The position numbers and the translations under genes are program-made. Below, in pieces: positions 21,901 through 32,511 of a stretch of 64,000 nt of DNA. The notes beneath the pieces are model-generated. The model did no database searches. It was not told the DNA's origin and saw only the letters and a program-made list of their open reading frames with translations. Origin of the DNA: Epiperipatus broadwayi. Lineage: Eukaryota > Onychophora > Udeonychophora > Euonychophora > Peripatidae. The DNA lies in assembly GCA_028023455.1 (NCBI GenBank), contig JAQFVV010000030.1, positions 6,776,501-6,840,500 of the forward strand, read 5' to 3'. Within the stretch, counting starts at the first letter, position 1; each line of letters opens with the position of its first letter.

Positions 21901-22351
21901 GACATAATACTATATCAAACATTAAACATTATGAGAAATTTTGTCTAAAATAGCCAAAAAAGAAAATCAATTAACTTTACAATGCAAATGTACATGTGAA
22001 GGAATTGTCCCTAAAGGTTTTCAGTGAAAACTTTCAGTTCATTCCCAAAAGGCTGAAAGAAATTGTTTAGAGAAAAGGAAGGCTCTCTTAAGACTAAATC
22101 TAAAGCCCAAGAGTTTATCAAATATAATAGAATGTTTATTAAAAAACAAACTTATTAATAAAGACTGCACAACAACTTTACAATTAGTAAGAAAATCATT
22201 TTCTAAGTTATTTGATAAAGTAAAAGTTATTGAAAGAAGATCTTAACTGAAACACAAGCTTATTATATATCAGTGTCTATATATGTAATATAGGGTATAT
22301 GAGCACAGACTTTCAGATGACCCATCACTCTCCACTCTATATATGTGTGGG

Positions 22352-22421
22352 AGATGATAATCTGGACCAACTGATGATTGCTGGTTTAGCATGAAATACA
22401 TATATTGGTGATTATTTATCT
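22352..22421 (+). ncRNA. F1 type I hammerhead ribozyme, copy B
   Basis: Core CTGATGA (22371-22377) and GAAA (22393-22396). Stem II (22378-22392) is TGCT/AGCA with a GGTTT loop, closed by a T-T mismatch. Stem III is minimal: ATA pairs with TAT around 2 nt. The predicted cut is after A22404 in ATA. Stem I pairs ACCAA (22366-22370) with TTGGT (22405-22409), then an internal loop, then AGATGATAAT with ATTATTTATCT. The internal loop in stem I is where natural type I hammerheads make their tertiary contact with loop II. Confidence 0.82.
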
Positions 22422-22823
22422 TTTCAGCATATATGTGATTGAGTGTATCAGTGTTATTAGATAGAGTGGAGAGTGATGGGTCATCTGAAAGTCTGTGCTC
22501 ATATACCCTATATTACATATATAGACACAGGTATATAATAAGCCTGTGTTTCAGTTATTACATTGTAGAGATGTCTGCCTATCCTTGCATATGTATTAAA
22601 TGGATTATGTCCTGTACATGTGGGGTTCAGATTGACCTTAGGTTAACATGGGTGTGACAAGAATCTCGGCCTCAGGGTGGCCTTCGAGCATTCAATCATC
22701 AGGTTTTCAATTGGATGGACGGTTGAAGAGTTGGAGTGTGTAGTAGATTGGATCCTGTCCATTAAAGTATGAAGATTGTCTACCTTAATATATATCTGAG
22801 CACTTATAGTATATATGTATGGG

Positions 22824-22893
22824 AGATGATAATCTGGACCAACTGATGACTGCTAGTTTAGCATGAAATACGTATATTGGTGATTATTTATCT
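22824..22893 (+). ncRNA. F1 type I hammerhead ribozyme, copy C
   Basis: Core CTGATGA (22843-22849) and GAAA (22865-22868). Stem II (22850-22864) is TGCT/AGCA with an AGTTT loop and a C-T closing mismatch. Stem III is ATA/TAT with a CG loop. The cut is predicted after A22876. Stem I is identical to copy B. The pair bounds one 472-nt unit. Confidence 0.82.
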
Positions 22894-24315
22894 TTTTAGC
22901 ATATATGTGCTTGAGTGTATCAGTGTTATTAGATAGAGTGGAGAGTGATGGGTCATCTGAAAGTCTGTGCTCATATACCCTATATTACATGAAAAAAGAT
23001 CTTGTAAAATTATGTGGGCATATGAAATATATATTGCATTAAATATTGTAAAAGCTACATCAGTTAAAAATCTGAATTCCAAACGCAAAACTGATACTGG
23101 AAAAAGGATTAAAATTTGCTATCACACAATCAGTAATTTTATTATTATATATAATGCCATAAACTGAGAAAAAAAAAATCAATAAAAATAATATTTAAGA
23201 GATGCCAGAAACCCAAATCAAACTATCTATGTTTAAATCACTCAAACTAAAGGTATTTTTGTTTTCTCTGCTGACAAAGATAGGGCTACAGCTGTAATAA
23301 ACACTGATTATGACCTAAAATAAAAACTATAGACACAACGCTTCAAGAATTTTTCAGAAAGCATCACAGTTATTTTACTGATTTTGGAAAAAATAAATTT
23401 ATAAAATATTTCTTCAAAACCGCATCTCTATAGTTCTTAAAAGTCATAAAAACCATGTTCCATTAAGATCTATTATTAGTTCTAGAAATTCACTATGTTA
23501 AAATTTAAAAAGATTTTTTTCTCAAGATTTTTAATCGTAATATATAATACACTCTCCCTTGTTATGAATTTTAAGTTCTTTATGGAGTTAATCAAGGATA
23601 TGACAACAGAAAGAATTGACATCTGGTCTGCTTTAATGTGGAAAGTTTATTTACAATTATGATGAAACATTGGCTATTGTAGGAAAAAGATAAAATGAAA
23701 ATGATAATCTCCAAACAAAATAATTTTTCCTATTATTAGTATAATGGCATGGCTAACATTTTGCTATTCTACTGCATAGCAACAACATATTTTCAATTCA
23801 TTATAGGATTCTTCCCAAAAATCAAGTTATGACTATGGATTCACCACTGATATGTCTGATTGTAATGTTTTTCATGGAATAACTTGAAATGACCATCATA
23901 AATACGATTTCATATGCATTAATAGTCTGGCTTTACTATGCTGTTGTTATTATATGATGAAGCACTATTATAAAAATTTATATACCCATAAATAGTATGT
24001 GTAATTTCAATTAAATTCATGGTAAAATTAGAACAAAAAGAATTTTTTTTAGATATTTTTGTGATAAGACTCTACTGCTTATAGAATCTCCTCTCCATGC
24101 AGAAAAATATTTAGCATATACATCTAATTATGACAGAAATATCTTAAGTGGAATTATATTTTCACTATAAAAAGGGCAGAAGTTTATTTATTGGGGGGGA
24201 AAAGTAAGCATACAACAAATTTTCATAAATGATGACTATCCATCAGCAATTATTAAGACAACCATAAATAAACTCAAAAATAAACATCAAATCAAAAAAA
24301 CCATGATAGTTATTG

Positions 24316-24925
24316 AGATATTTATTTTATATAGCGCTATGTTTTATAAACTGTAATAATCAGTCATTAAGCTAATGCACATGCGCTTTGTATATTTTTT
24401 TAACTATAAATGAATACTCTCACTTCCAAACACAAGATAAAGTCTTTGTGAAAAGATAGAATAAATCCATTTATCTTTTTGACCCAAACGTTTATGTATG
24501 GGCAAATTCTATCTTTTCACAAAGATTCATTTATAGTTAAAAAATCCACAATGTGCATTAGCATAATGGCTGATTCTTACTATTACAGTTTATAAAACAC
24601 AGCACTATATAAAATAAATATCTCATTTATATATGTTTAATTTCAAATAAGAATGACATATCGTAAATTCTAGAAAATTTTGCAAATGTCATTCATTCAG
24701 GCATAATAAAAGTAATTAAAAATGATCTGCTTAACATCTTCACACTCTCATTCTCAAATGCTTAAGATTTGCCCATACATAAATGTTTGGGTCGAAAAGA
24801 TAGATTGATTCATTCTATCTTTTCACAAAGACCTTATCTTGTGTTTGGAAGTGAGAGTCTTCATTTATAGTTAAGAAATCCACAAAGTGCATGTGCATTA
24901 GCTTAATGGCTGATTATTACTATTA
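24316..24925. mobile_element. F3 hairpin element, 610 bp
   Basis: Flanked by a perfect 14-bp duplication, CATGATAGTTATTG (24302-24315 and 24926-24939), which interrupts the PLE between its reverse transcriptase and endonuclease. The left half is a hairpin: about 24316-24414 pairs with about 24526-24623 (AGATATTTATTTTATATAG with CTATATAAAATAAATATCT). The right part repeats the loop sequence (GGCAAATCT-like, TTTGCCCATACATAAA, GGGTCGAAAAGATAG). This is the same inverted-dimer plan as F1 and F2. I found no hammerhead core in it. Confidence 0.78.
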
Positions 24926-25270
24926 CATGATAGTTATTGTAATATCAGAAAGAATATCTACAATCAATATAACATCAGAATTTTTTAAAGCCATAAAACT
25001 CCATGATAATTTCTAATCTCAACCAAATCTAAACTTAAAATGTTGAAAAACAAGAATATCACATTGAATGTGGAAAGATATATATTAGTGAAACTAGCTG
25101 CTTCATAAATAAATGATATAAAGAAATATAAAACAATGATTGAGGAAAAAGAGAGTTGTACTTATCAGTGAATAGATATTCTATTGGAATAAGACAGTAA
25201 CATTGAGTGAGAAAAAATTAAAAAAAAGAAACTTTTGTAGTGATCTATCATTTTGGAAACTTACTCATTA

Positions 25271-25392
25271 ATTTTGTCCTTAAAAAAAGAAAAATCAATA
25301 GGACTCGCATAGATAAACATAGAATTCTGCTGGTTGTTAATTTTGCTAGAATAGCCTTGATTGTTGGAATGTCACTTTCAATTCAATATTCA
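25271..25392. other. Flank of the PLE
   Basis: AT-rich, possibly the last part of the PLE; no motif. Confidence 0.3.
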
Positions 25393-25808
25393 AATTGTTA
25401 GATCGGAAGTCAAACTCCAATAATGAGTTATTAGCACTCATACATCAGTAAAAGTTTAAAAAACTTAAGTGAATCACTTAAATTTAGAGTGCATTTCTAT
25501 AAATACACCAACTTTCACTGACAATGCAGAATCAGGGCTTGAGTCTTTTGCGTGCCTGATATAATCAAATTTTGAATTGTACAAATCTATTTAATCTATC
25601 GCAGCAGAAAGAGAGTGTCTCATGTTTAACTATCCACAATTCAAGAAAACATGACTTATAAATGTAAATCTATTATTATAAAGTGCTGAAAATCTTGAAA
25701 TTGTTAGATCAGAAGTCGAACTCCGATAATGCGCTATTACTTTAAATATTATAAATCTTCTCTCACTCCCACACCAGTAAGAGTTTAAAAAACTTACGTG
25801 AATCACTT
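25393..25808. repeat. Two copies of a 90-110 bp direct repeat
   Basis: Copies at about 25393-25480 and 25698-25808 share AAATTGTTAGATC.GAAGTC, AACTCC.ATAATG, AGTTTAAAAAACTTA and GTGAATCACTT. The second copy has extra sequence in the middle. The AGTCGAACTCC segment is B-box-like, so a SINE origin is possible. Confidence 0.6.
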
Positions 25809-25834
25809 CAACAATATTCAATAATTTAAAGTCC

Positions 25835-26040
25835 AGTAATGCTAGTTTTCATCGATCAGATCAGCAACATCCAAAGAAGAAAATAGAATAATAGTATTCA
25901 GAAACATTATTTTTCATTCTAATCTGTAAACTATTATTTACTGTTGAATGTATTAAAAAAGTATAAAGTTTGAATTTTACTAAAAACATCTAGGTAGTAA
26001 AAATAGTCCAATACTTATATTAAGAACTACCAAATCATTC
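25835..26040 (+). mobile_element. SINE-A, 3' part
   Basis: Shares AATGCTAGTTTTCATCGATC, CAGCAACATCCAAAGAAG, AGAATAATAGTATTCA and the tail TTGAATGTATTAAAAAAGTA, AAAATAGTCCAATA with other SINE-A copies. The tRNA-like head is missing or unrecognisable. Confidence 0.6.
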
Positions 26041-26486
26041 TTTACTCACTATAGTTATATGGAGATTACAACTGATTTTAATATTGCTAATATTATGCAT
26101 GAAAAGTAATTAAGGGTCTCAACTTATTTATAAGGCATCTTAATGGAAAGATTTTGCCACATCTCTTATACTATTATTTGTCAAAGCTTTAAACGAAAAA
26201 AACCCAAAAATTTCAGAATAATTAATGTTAGTTTTCATATGCAGTTTGATTAATTAAATGACAATCATTAAAAAGTACTACAAATTTACAGTGATTTAAT
26301 CTAATATATATATTTTTACCAATAAAACACAACTTTCTCTGCTTACATTTAACATTCTAAGAGCAATTGTCTTTACTTTATTACAGAGCCCTCTATTGTA
26401 AGCTTAAGTAATCAATGAAAAGTATATCACGCAAGTACATATCAATGAAAACAACTATAGGTATATTTTATCAATAAAAATATCAC
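26041..26486. other. No gene
   Basis: AT-rich; nothing recognisable. Confidence 0.4.
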
Positions 26487-26500
26487 ATGATTTTCTCTGC

Positions 26501-26556
26501 CAGTAAACATCACATGATCACCATTTAAATACATATAGAGAGATTGGCCTGTTTTA
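26501..26556 (+). mobile_element. Minimal F2 insertion, 56 bp
   Basis: Flanked by a perfect 14-bp duplication, ATGATTTTCTCTGC (26487-26500 and 26557-26570). The insert contains only the two F2 ends: CAGTAAACATCACATGATCA on the left and AGAGAGATTGGCCTGTTTTA on the right. All internal sequence, including the ribozyme, is gone. It fixes both termini of the family. Confidence 0.82.
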
Positions 26557-26570
26557 ATGATTTTCTCTGC

Positions 26571-26894
26571 TTACATCTAGAAGCAATTCTCTTTATTCCA
26601 GAAGTGTCTCTTATAAGCATAAGTAATTATTGGGCATTAGATGATAAAACTATTATCTCTATATTTGCTGGCAAGTTTTCATTGAGGAGTTAAGACCTAA
26701 TCTTCACATACAACAGCGACATTTTATTCTATTCTATTAAGCTAATAGCTGGAAAATCAAAAACATTACATTCAGTATAAAAATCAAAGCTACTACAATA
26801 CAGTATATAGTTATAGGATTAATATTATATGTATATAACTATAGAATCAATTTAGTTTTAATTCAAAATTCTAAAAAGCATTTTCAAATCTTAG
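26571..26894. other. No gene
   Basis: AT-rich, nothing recognisable. Confidence 0.4.
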
Positions 26895-26940
26895 ATTATT
26901 AATTTGAATGCTGGTTCAGCATGAAATGCATCTTGGGGGG
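26895..26940 (+). ncRNA. F1 hammerhead remnant, copy E
   Basis: Stem II (26908-26922) is a perfect ATGCT/AGCAT helix with a GGTTC loop, followed by GAAATGCA (26923-26930) and TTGG. The upstream CTGATGA is lost and reads AATTTGA. This is a relic of the F1 ribozyme and is not functional. Confidence 0.55.
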
Positions 26941-28079
26941 GTCATTTGTCTTTTATTGTTTCTTTATTTATATGAATTTAAAAAGAATGGGGAAGTATGG
27001 AGGTGTTTATTATATCTATAAAGATATTACATACAGGACAGAGAAAGGTGAATAACTCCGTGTGTGTAAATTTAAAAAAATCAGATATATTAATCTTTAA
27101 CTGAGGTTTAAAGTTTATATCTGTGCTAGAGATAATCTCTAGTTTCGAAAATGATTAGTAATAATCATTAGTGTATTTATCTGAAATGGATGGCGTCAAA
27201 GTTGTGAGTGGAGGGAGTTTGACAATGGTGAATGAAAAATGTAACAATTATTAATTTGGCTAATATAAAAGAAGAAAAGCTAATTGCTAGATATGTGAAT
27301 GCAATTCCCGATCTTCAACTGAATATAATCATTAACTAGAAATTAGTCTGAGAATATAAATAAAGGATTGTCATTTAGTATCCATTATTCATTCAAATTT
27401 ACAATAGATGATTGTGGAGTCTAGTAAATAGAGAAAGGTTACTATTCTTGATTATTAACAAAATGATTTCTTGATATTTTGTGATTATTTCATAATCAGA
27501 CAGTTTTCTGACGAATTACATCATATTATTCATTAATATTTATCATAGTTGATTCTCAAAATTAATTTTGTCCCAAATATTTTTTTTTTGCTCAGTTCTT
27601 GAGTTATGAATAATAGGAAAAACGCATCATGCAATCTTTAATAGACTTTTAAATTAGTTACAATTTAATGAAAACTGTCAACATAAGATAATTTATTATT
27701 GATCTAATACCGACCATATATTTTCACTGAAGTTTTAAAAAGAGCTTTTAAAAATAATAATAATTTTTGTAGTTTATACAAAAAAATTTCATGATCAAGT
27801 CTTGTTTCCTAGTAAAGATTCAATTGCAGATTGATAATGAAATATCATTTATTTAAGTAATACTAGAATTGAGACTGTCCTAAATTAATAGTATTATTTT
27901 CAAAGACACTTTATTAGTGAAATAAATGATTACAAAGAGTGATGTTCAGATGAGAGCATGGGTCAGCAGGAGCTTCTTACTTGGGAACTAGAAATATCAG
28001 TGTTGATGCTTTGTCCAATCTAGATGAAGAGAAAAAATTTTAATGGTTCCGCAGAAATAGCGTGGGAGAATTGGGAACT
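26941..28079. other. No gene
   Basis: AT-rich. It may contain further diverged F1 sequence just after the ribozyme relic. No exon is supported. Confidence 0.35.
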
Positions 28080-28490
28080 TTAGTCACTGGGAATCTTGAA
28101 GAGTTTCCATGTATTCTCATAGATAAACTTAGTAGAGAGAATTTTGTCTTTACTTTGGATTTTTCTGAGGGTTGCAAAGAAAATTGCAAGGGCATTAGGT
28201 TGTGGGATGTTGAATATCATTTTGCATCGGGTGATCCATATGGAATATGTAATGAAGGTCGAGATTCTTATGAAGGGAAAATCTCTCTCCTTAATGCAAT
28301 CTTTAATGGAGAGGATTTTATAATAATCAATTGCTGAATTTTGGGCTATGATTTGCTTCACAGTCCGAAGCCTGTGCAGGATAATATGTGCTCAAAGGTC
28401 TCATCCTGTCTGTGGCAGATTGGGCAGGGAGGATCTATGTTGTTCAGGAATCTTCTGATGTAAGAACCAGTTGGTGGGCGTAGCATCAAT
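28080..28490 (-). mobile_element. LINE 3' fragment with zf-RVT domain
   Basis: On the - strand, CPICHRQDETFEHILSC (about 28385-28435) is a clear zinc-binding reverse-transcriptase C-terminal domain (C..C...H..E.C). After a frameshift, the downstream part contains TYSIWITRCKMIFN (about 28216-28257), the usual W..R....F ending of such LINEs. A related copy is at 35361-36059. It is 5'-truncated and frameshifted. Confidence 0.72.
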
Positions 28491-28671
28491 TAATAGTATT
28501 AAATTTCCTGCTGGTTATTAAATGTAATTATAAGAGTAATATCTTCTCTTGACATGCATCTGTAAAGTATTTACTATACATTTTAAATATATCATATATA
28601 TATACTTTCACTTCAAATTTGCAAGTGTAATGTCATTTCAATAGTTTTAAACTTTTCTAAAAAAAAATGTA

Positions 28672-28975
28672 ATTCAATATAAATAATACATACAACACAT
28701 ATACTTACACAAAAAAATCAAGTCAGATGTCACATGACCTAATTTAATAAGCTTGTATTCTAGGAAAAACTTGTTTAATACTTTAAAATAAAAATGTTAA
28801 ATACATCAACATAGTATGTTTTCCACCATTGATCACACCCATAGCTATGAGTACGACTTAGCACTTAGTTGAAAACATGTTCAACATACTATGTTGACGT
28901 ATTTAGCATTTTTATTTTAAAGTATTAAACAAGCTTTTCTTGATATACACATTGCACATATTATTTATATTGAAG
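28672..28975. repeat. Interrupted palindrome with 51-bp arms
   Basis: The inner arms 28770-28820 and 28883-28933 are almost perfect reverse complements (CTTGTTTAATACTTTAAAAT with ATTTTAAAGTATTAAACAAG). Outer arms (about 28672-28705 and 28944-28975) also match inverted, with extra sequence on the left. The loop is 62 nt. It is another foldback structure, not matched to F1-F3. Confidence 0.7.
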
Positions 28976-29318
28976 TATAATGTCAGTAAATATGTAAGCA
29001 CATAAAGTTAACTCCTAGATGAATGGACCGTTATATGATGATATACTTTATGCAAAATTGGAAACATTTAAACTTCTTGTTATAAATCTTTATATGTGAA
29101 TAATTATTACAAAATTCTTCTAATCCCATAGCAAAGCAAAAAATTTGATTGAAAATAATCCAATAAATGGTATATTTAAGATTATCAGCCTTAAAAAATG
29201 CTAAAATAAGGATTAACCATATGAAGTTAAGTTAGTGGTACACATTTGCAATCATTATCGAGATATTTGAATATCTTGAAAAGAAACTGTACATGTTTGC
29301 AATCATACATAATATATG
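28976..29318. other. No gene
   Basis: AT-rich, nothing recognisable. Confidence 0.4.
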
Positions 29319-29331
29319 AATATCTTCTTTA

Positions 29332-29671
29332 AACCACTAAATATCATGTGATCACCATTATTTATGTTTACACAAGCTATTTACTCCAAAAAGTATGGAT
29401 GCTGAACCGAGGTCAGATTTATATGATTATACAAACTAATTTTGGACTCAAAGCTTTATAGTTAATAATAAGGTAAAAGGTGGCTGCTGAAGGGTTGCAT
29501 TAGTACTCCCATAAGGCTCCTCACTGATGAAGACCACAAGTTAGAAACTAGTCTGGAGATATTGGATGAGAAGGCACTAGATAGGGATTTTATGCATAAA
29601 CCTTCCTGCATTCATTGATTGCTCTGACTTGCACTGAGTGGCGTTACTGTATGGCGTTTTGCTTTTGTGTA
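29332..29671 (+). mobile_element. F2 retrozyme-like insertion, 340 bp
   Basis: Flanked by a perfect 13-bp duplication, AATATCTTCTTTA (29319-29331 and 29672-29684). The left end AACCACTAAATATCATGTGA is in inverted orientation relative to the rest, then the sense unit follows with a hammerhead, ending TATGGCGTTTTGCTTTTGTG. It is a single unit, not a dimer. Confidence 0.82.
29510..29585 (+). ncRNA. F2 hammerhead ribozyme, copy 4
   Basis: CTGATGA (29524-29530), stem II (29531-29543, GAC/GTT with wobble), GAAA (29544-29547), stem III ACTAGT and the canonical GTC cut after 29553. The inner stem I (CTCCTCA with TGGAGA) has one mismatch. The outer stem I is lost by a small deletion on the 5' side, so tertiary stabilisation would be missing. 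Confidence 0.65.
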
Positions 29672-29684
29672 AATATCTTCTTTA

Positions 29685-31340
29685 GATATGTTTCCCAGTC
29701 ACTAATCATAGGAAGTGAATGGAGTACATTTGCAATTATACCTTCAGTCACATCAATATAATGCCAGGCCATTATAAGCTTCTCAGACCACTTTCCATTC
29801 ATTTCTTTGCCATATCTATTATAATAAGTTTGAATATTTGTGCAATCATATTTTTATCTTTTAATTCTGCGTTTCATTTCTTCTTTTGCTTTTAATTTTC
29901 TTTCATCCTTTGCCTTTCTCTCTGCCCCCCCCCCCCAATCCAATTAAAATGCCCATATTTATTTACGTCTGACTTCTACTGAATGAATGAACAACTTTTC
30001 ATTTGAAATTTGTTTTTTTTATATATTTATTATTTAGTAAAATAATATTCTCTTTCTTTTTGGTCTAAAATTAGTTTTTAGAAGATAAGTTTGCTTATTT
30101 TATGGATCATCCACTTTCTCAAATCACAGCAGGCACTTAATTTTGACAAAATAAAAAATTCTACAATTTTCATAGCTATTTAAATATTTTTGACCATAAA
30201 ATAAAATGGGAAGGGGTCAGGATTTTTTTGAAATTCATAATCTTGAATTATAATAATATATTGAAATATAAAGTCACAGCAAGAGATACACGAACATAAT
30301 AAATATTCTATATATATATATATAACTAAATGCAAACACATGTACCAAAAGGAATTTTTTCTGGTTCGTTGTAAATTGACATAAACATCTAAGATAATAA
30401 TGTTGTAATTCGGGCCAAAGTTTGACTTAATGTAAGATCCAACATAAATTATGTTTATTTTCATTACTCATCATAAGGACGTTTTACTTTGCCAAAACAA
30501 TGTGGAATATGGAAGTAAATATATTGTTGCCAATCTGCAGAACATGATACAACTTCAAATGAAGAGATTAAAAAGAAGCAAGGGGTTGATTTTTTTATTT
30601 TCTGAACGTTTTCCTTATTTTTTTTTTTTTTCAGATATTAATTGTCATATGATTAGCTTTTATTAATAGTTGTATATTCTTGAAATGCATTAAGGCTAAA
30701 TAGAATTAAAGTTTTTTTTAATTAAATTAAACTTTTTTTTTTTAATTTTAAGAAAGATAGTTAATAGTGGACTAAGTAAACCCAAAGTATTTATAGATAA
30801 ATATTAGAAGAAAAAAACATCTTGATATTTGGTCATCATCTTTATATATGTAATAAATCATGACAGGGATTATATATGTAATAATTAATGCAGGTCTTGA
30901 TATCTCATCTGACGAATGAAATACTTTATAGTTACAGAAGGCAGTCTGGAATTTTTATATATTAGTGGATAGTTATGATTTAAAATATTTTTAAAGTGTT
31001 TATAAATTTGGAAAAATTGTTTGACTAAATATATTCTATGGCACTTTCTTACTTATTAAAAATATATTTTATTATACGACATTAATTGCTGTTTCATAAA
31101 GTATTTTAAAAATAGTGGTATGATTCACATCTTATGTAAGAGGAATGGGAAGAGAAAGTTATCTTTGATCAGTGCTTGGTTTTAAACGTATTTTTTTAGA
31201 TTGCTTTCTTTATTCTTTGTATTTTTAAATCAATATAAAAGTCTCTCATTATTGTAAATAAATGTTTGTTATCAATCAATCATTATTTATTCATTAGCAT
31301 CACTTTCAATTATTATTAATTCACTGCAATCATCATCATC
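29685..31340. other. No gene
   Basis: AT-rich sequence with a C-run at about 29926-29936 and a (TA)n run near 30310. Open frames here are low-complexity. Confidence 0.4.
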
Positions 31341-32404
31341 ATCAAAAATTATCAATCCACTGCAGGATGAAGGTCTCTCCAAGTTCAATCCATCTACTCC
31401 GATCATTAGCTTCTGTTCTCCACATCACCCCTGCACACTTTCTCATCTCATCCATCAATCTCACATGTAGTCTCTTTCTGGGTCTTTTACAATCTCTTGG
31501 AATCCAGTTTAAGACTTCAATTGTCTATCTATTATCATCTCTTCTAGCAATATGTCCAGCCCAACTCCACTTCAATTTTTTTAAATTTTTTCAATGAGGT
31601 CAGTAACACCTGTTCTCTTACCCATACATTGCGTTTTCGATCTCTTGTTACTCCTAACATGCAGCTCTCCATACTTCTTTGAGTGGTCTGAAGTCTTTAT
31701 ATTGCTCTTCTATTCAAGTGTCCAAGTCTCAGATCCATAAGTAAGAACTGGCAAAACACATTTGTTAAAAATCTTCCTTTTCAAACACATAGACATATTT
31801 CCTTTTAGTATCAAGTTATTTCTACCAAAAGCACTCCAACCAAGTTTAATTCTATGATTAATTTCATCCATTATGTTTCCATCTGTATTATGCAATATGG
31901 TATTTTAAGTTTATTTCAGCTTCTTTTTTCCACATCACTTTGGTATACTTTTTTTTATCCATCCATCTATCTAATTTATGGTTTTCTTCTATGTCTAATA
32001 TAGTTATTTGAGATCCAATTTAAGACTTCATTATCTTTCCCAACCCCATTTCATTCTCAATGTTTTGAATAATGCCAGTTATCTGTTTGTTTTCTCTCTG
32101 ATGTATTCTTCTTTTAATTTCTCATTATTAATCCTGCCATATATTTCTTATATGAAGACTGCAGGACAATCAAAATTGTTAGAAAATTAAAGGAATTATA
32201 TATATATAATTTTGCATTGGAGGGTATATATGGAGATTTATAGAAAATAATATATATATATGAATATATGAAGAATGCAAAAACAGTAAAGGAGAAGATA
32301 CAAGAATAATACATATATTTCTTCATACTTTTTTTATAGTCTGAAATATTTCACTGTTTTTCTATTAAATTTCAAGGATTCAGACTCATAAATAAGAAAT
32401 AAGA

Positions 32405-32511
32405 GTCAAGCATTGGTGGTCGAGAGGTCAGCAACAGCTGCTTTTACAAGCAGTTGTCCCGGGTTAGCGGGTTCACTTTCCTGCTGATGCTATGACACAT
32501 GAGAAAAAAAA
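32405..32511 (+). mobile_element. SINE-B with target-site duplication
   Basis: Flanked by a perfect AAGAAATAAGA duplication (32394-32404 and 32512-32522). It begins GTCAAGCATTGGTGGTCGAG and has AGAGGTCAGC as an A-box-like region, then GGGTTAGCGGGTTCACTTTC as a B-box region, CTGATGCTATGACAC, and an A-tail. The long variable-arm-like spacing suggests a Ser- or Leu-type tRNA ancestor. It sits in the RTE fossil. Confidence 0.78.

Larger units (their letters stand above)
22245..22990 (+). mobile_element. F1 retrozyme-like insertion with two tandem hammerheads
   Basis: Flanked by GAAAGAAGATCTT (22232-22244) and GAAAAAAGATCTT (22991-23003), a 13-bp target-site duplication with one mismatch, inside the PLE ORF. 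Structure: an inverted arm (22245-22340), hammerhead B, the matching arm (22461-22556), unique body, hammerhead C, and a second copy of the post-ribozyme segment (22877-22990). The arms are about 96 bp and nearly perfect reverse complements. The two predicted cleavage sites are 472 nt apart, which defines the monomer length. It has no protein-coding capacity; the open frame that crosses the body is incidental. This matches the plan of animal retrozymes: tandem units each delimited by self-cleavage. Confidence 0.82.
22000..25270 (+). mobile_element. Penelope-like element (RT + GIY-YIG), decayed and nested
   Basis: A PLE read in pieces on the + strand. Segments in order: an N-terminal region to about 22244; VKNLNSKRKTDTGKRIKIC (about 23056-23112); SADKDRATAVINTDYDLK (about 23265-23320), matching PADKGRATVV of PLEs; HKNHVPLRSIISSRNS (about 23447-23493), matching PLRPIVSS; LVCFNVESLF (about 23620); MDSPLICLIVMFFME (about 23835-23880), matching AMGSPLSPI; EKYLAYTSNYDRN (about 24102-24142); NDDYPSAII (about 24230); ISERIS after 24940; EYHIECGKIYISET (about 25053-25094), matching the YIGET part of the GIY-YIG endonuclease. 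Stops, frameshifts and the Gly-to-Ser change in YISET show it is dead. F1 (22245-22990) and F3 (24316-24925) inserted into it later. Confidence 0.8.

Noticed and set aside
22439-22657. Open frame inside the F1 unit as a small protein
   Set aside because: It crosses the ribozyme tail and the inverted arm, has no domain signature, and is not open in other F1 copies.
22351-22893. The two hammerheads as terminal repeats belonging to the PLE itself
   Set aside because: PLEs can carry hammerheads in their terminal repeats, but here the F1 unit is bounded by a 13-bp target duplication and PLE coding sequence appears on both sides, so it is a later insertion.
28062-28337. Plus-strand open frame beginning MGELGTL
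   Set aside because: It is antisense to the LINE zf-RVT fragment, whose cysteine/histidine motif on the - strand is unambiguous.
32406-32490. A genuine Ser/Leu tRNA gene
   Set aside because: It has an A-tail, a target duplication and no closed acceptor stem; it is a SINE.
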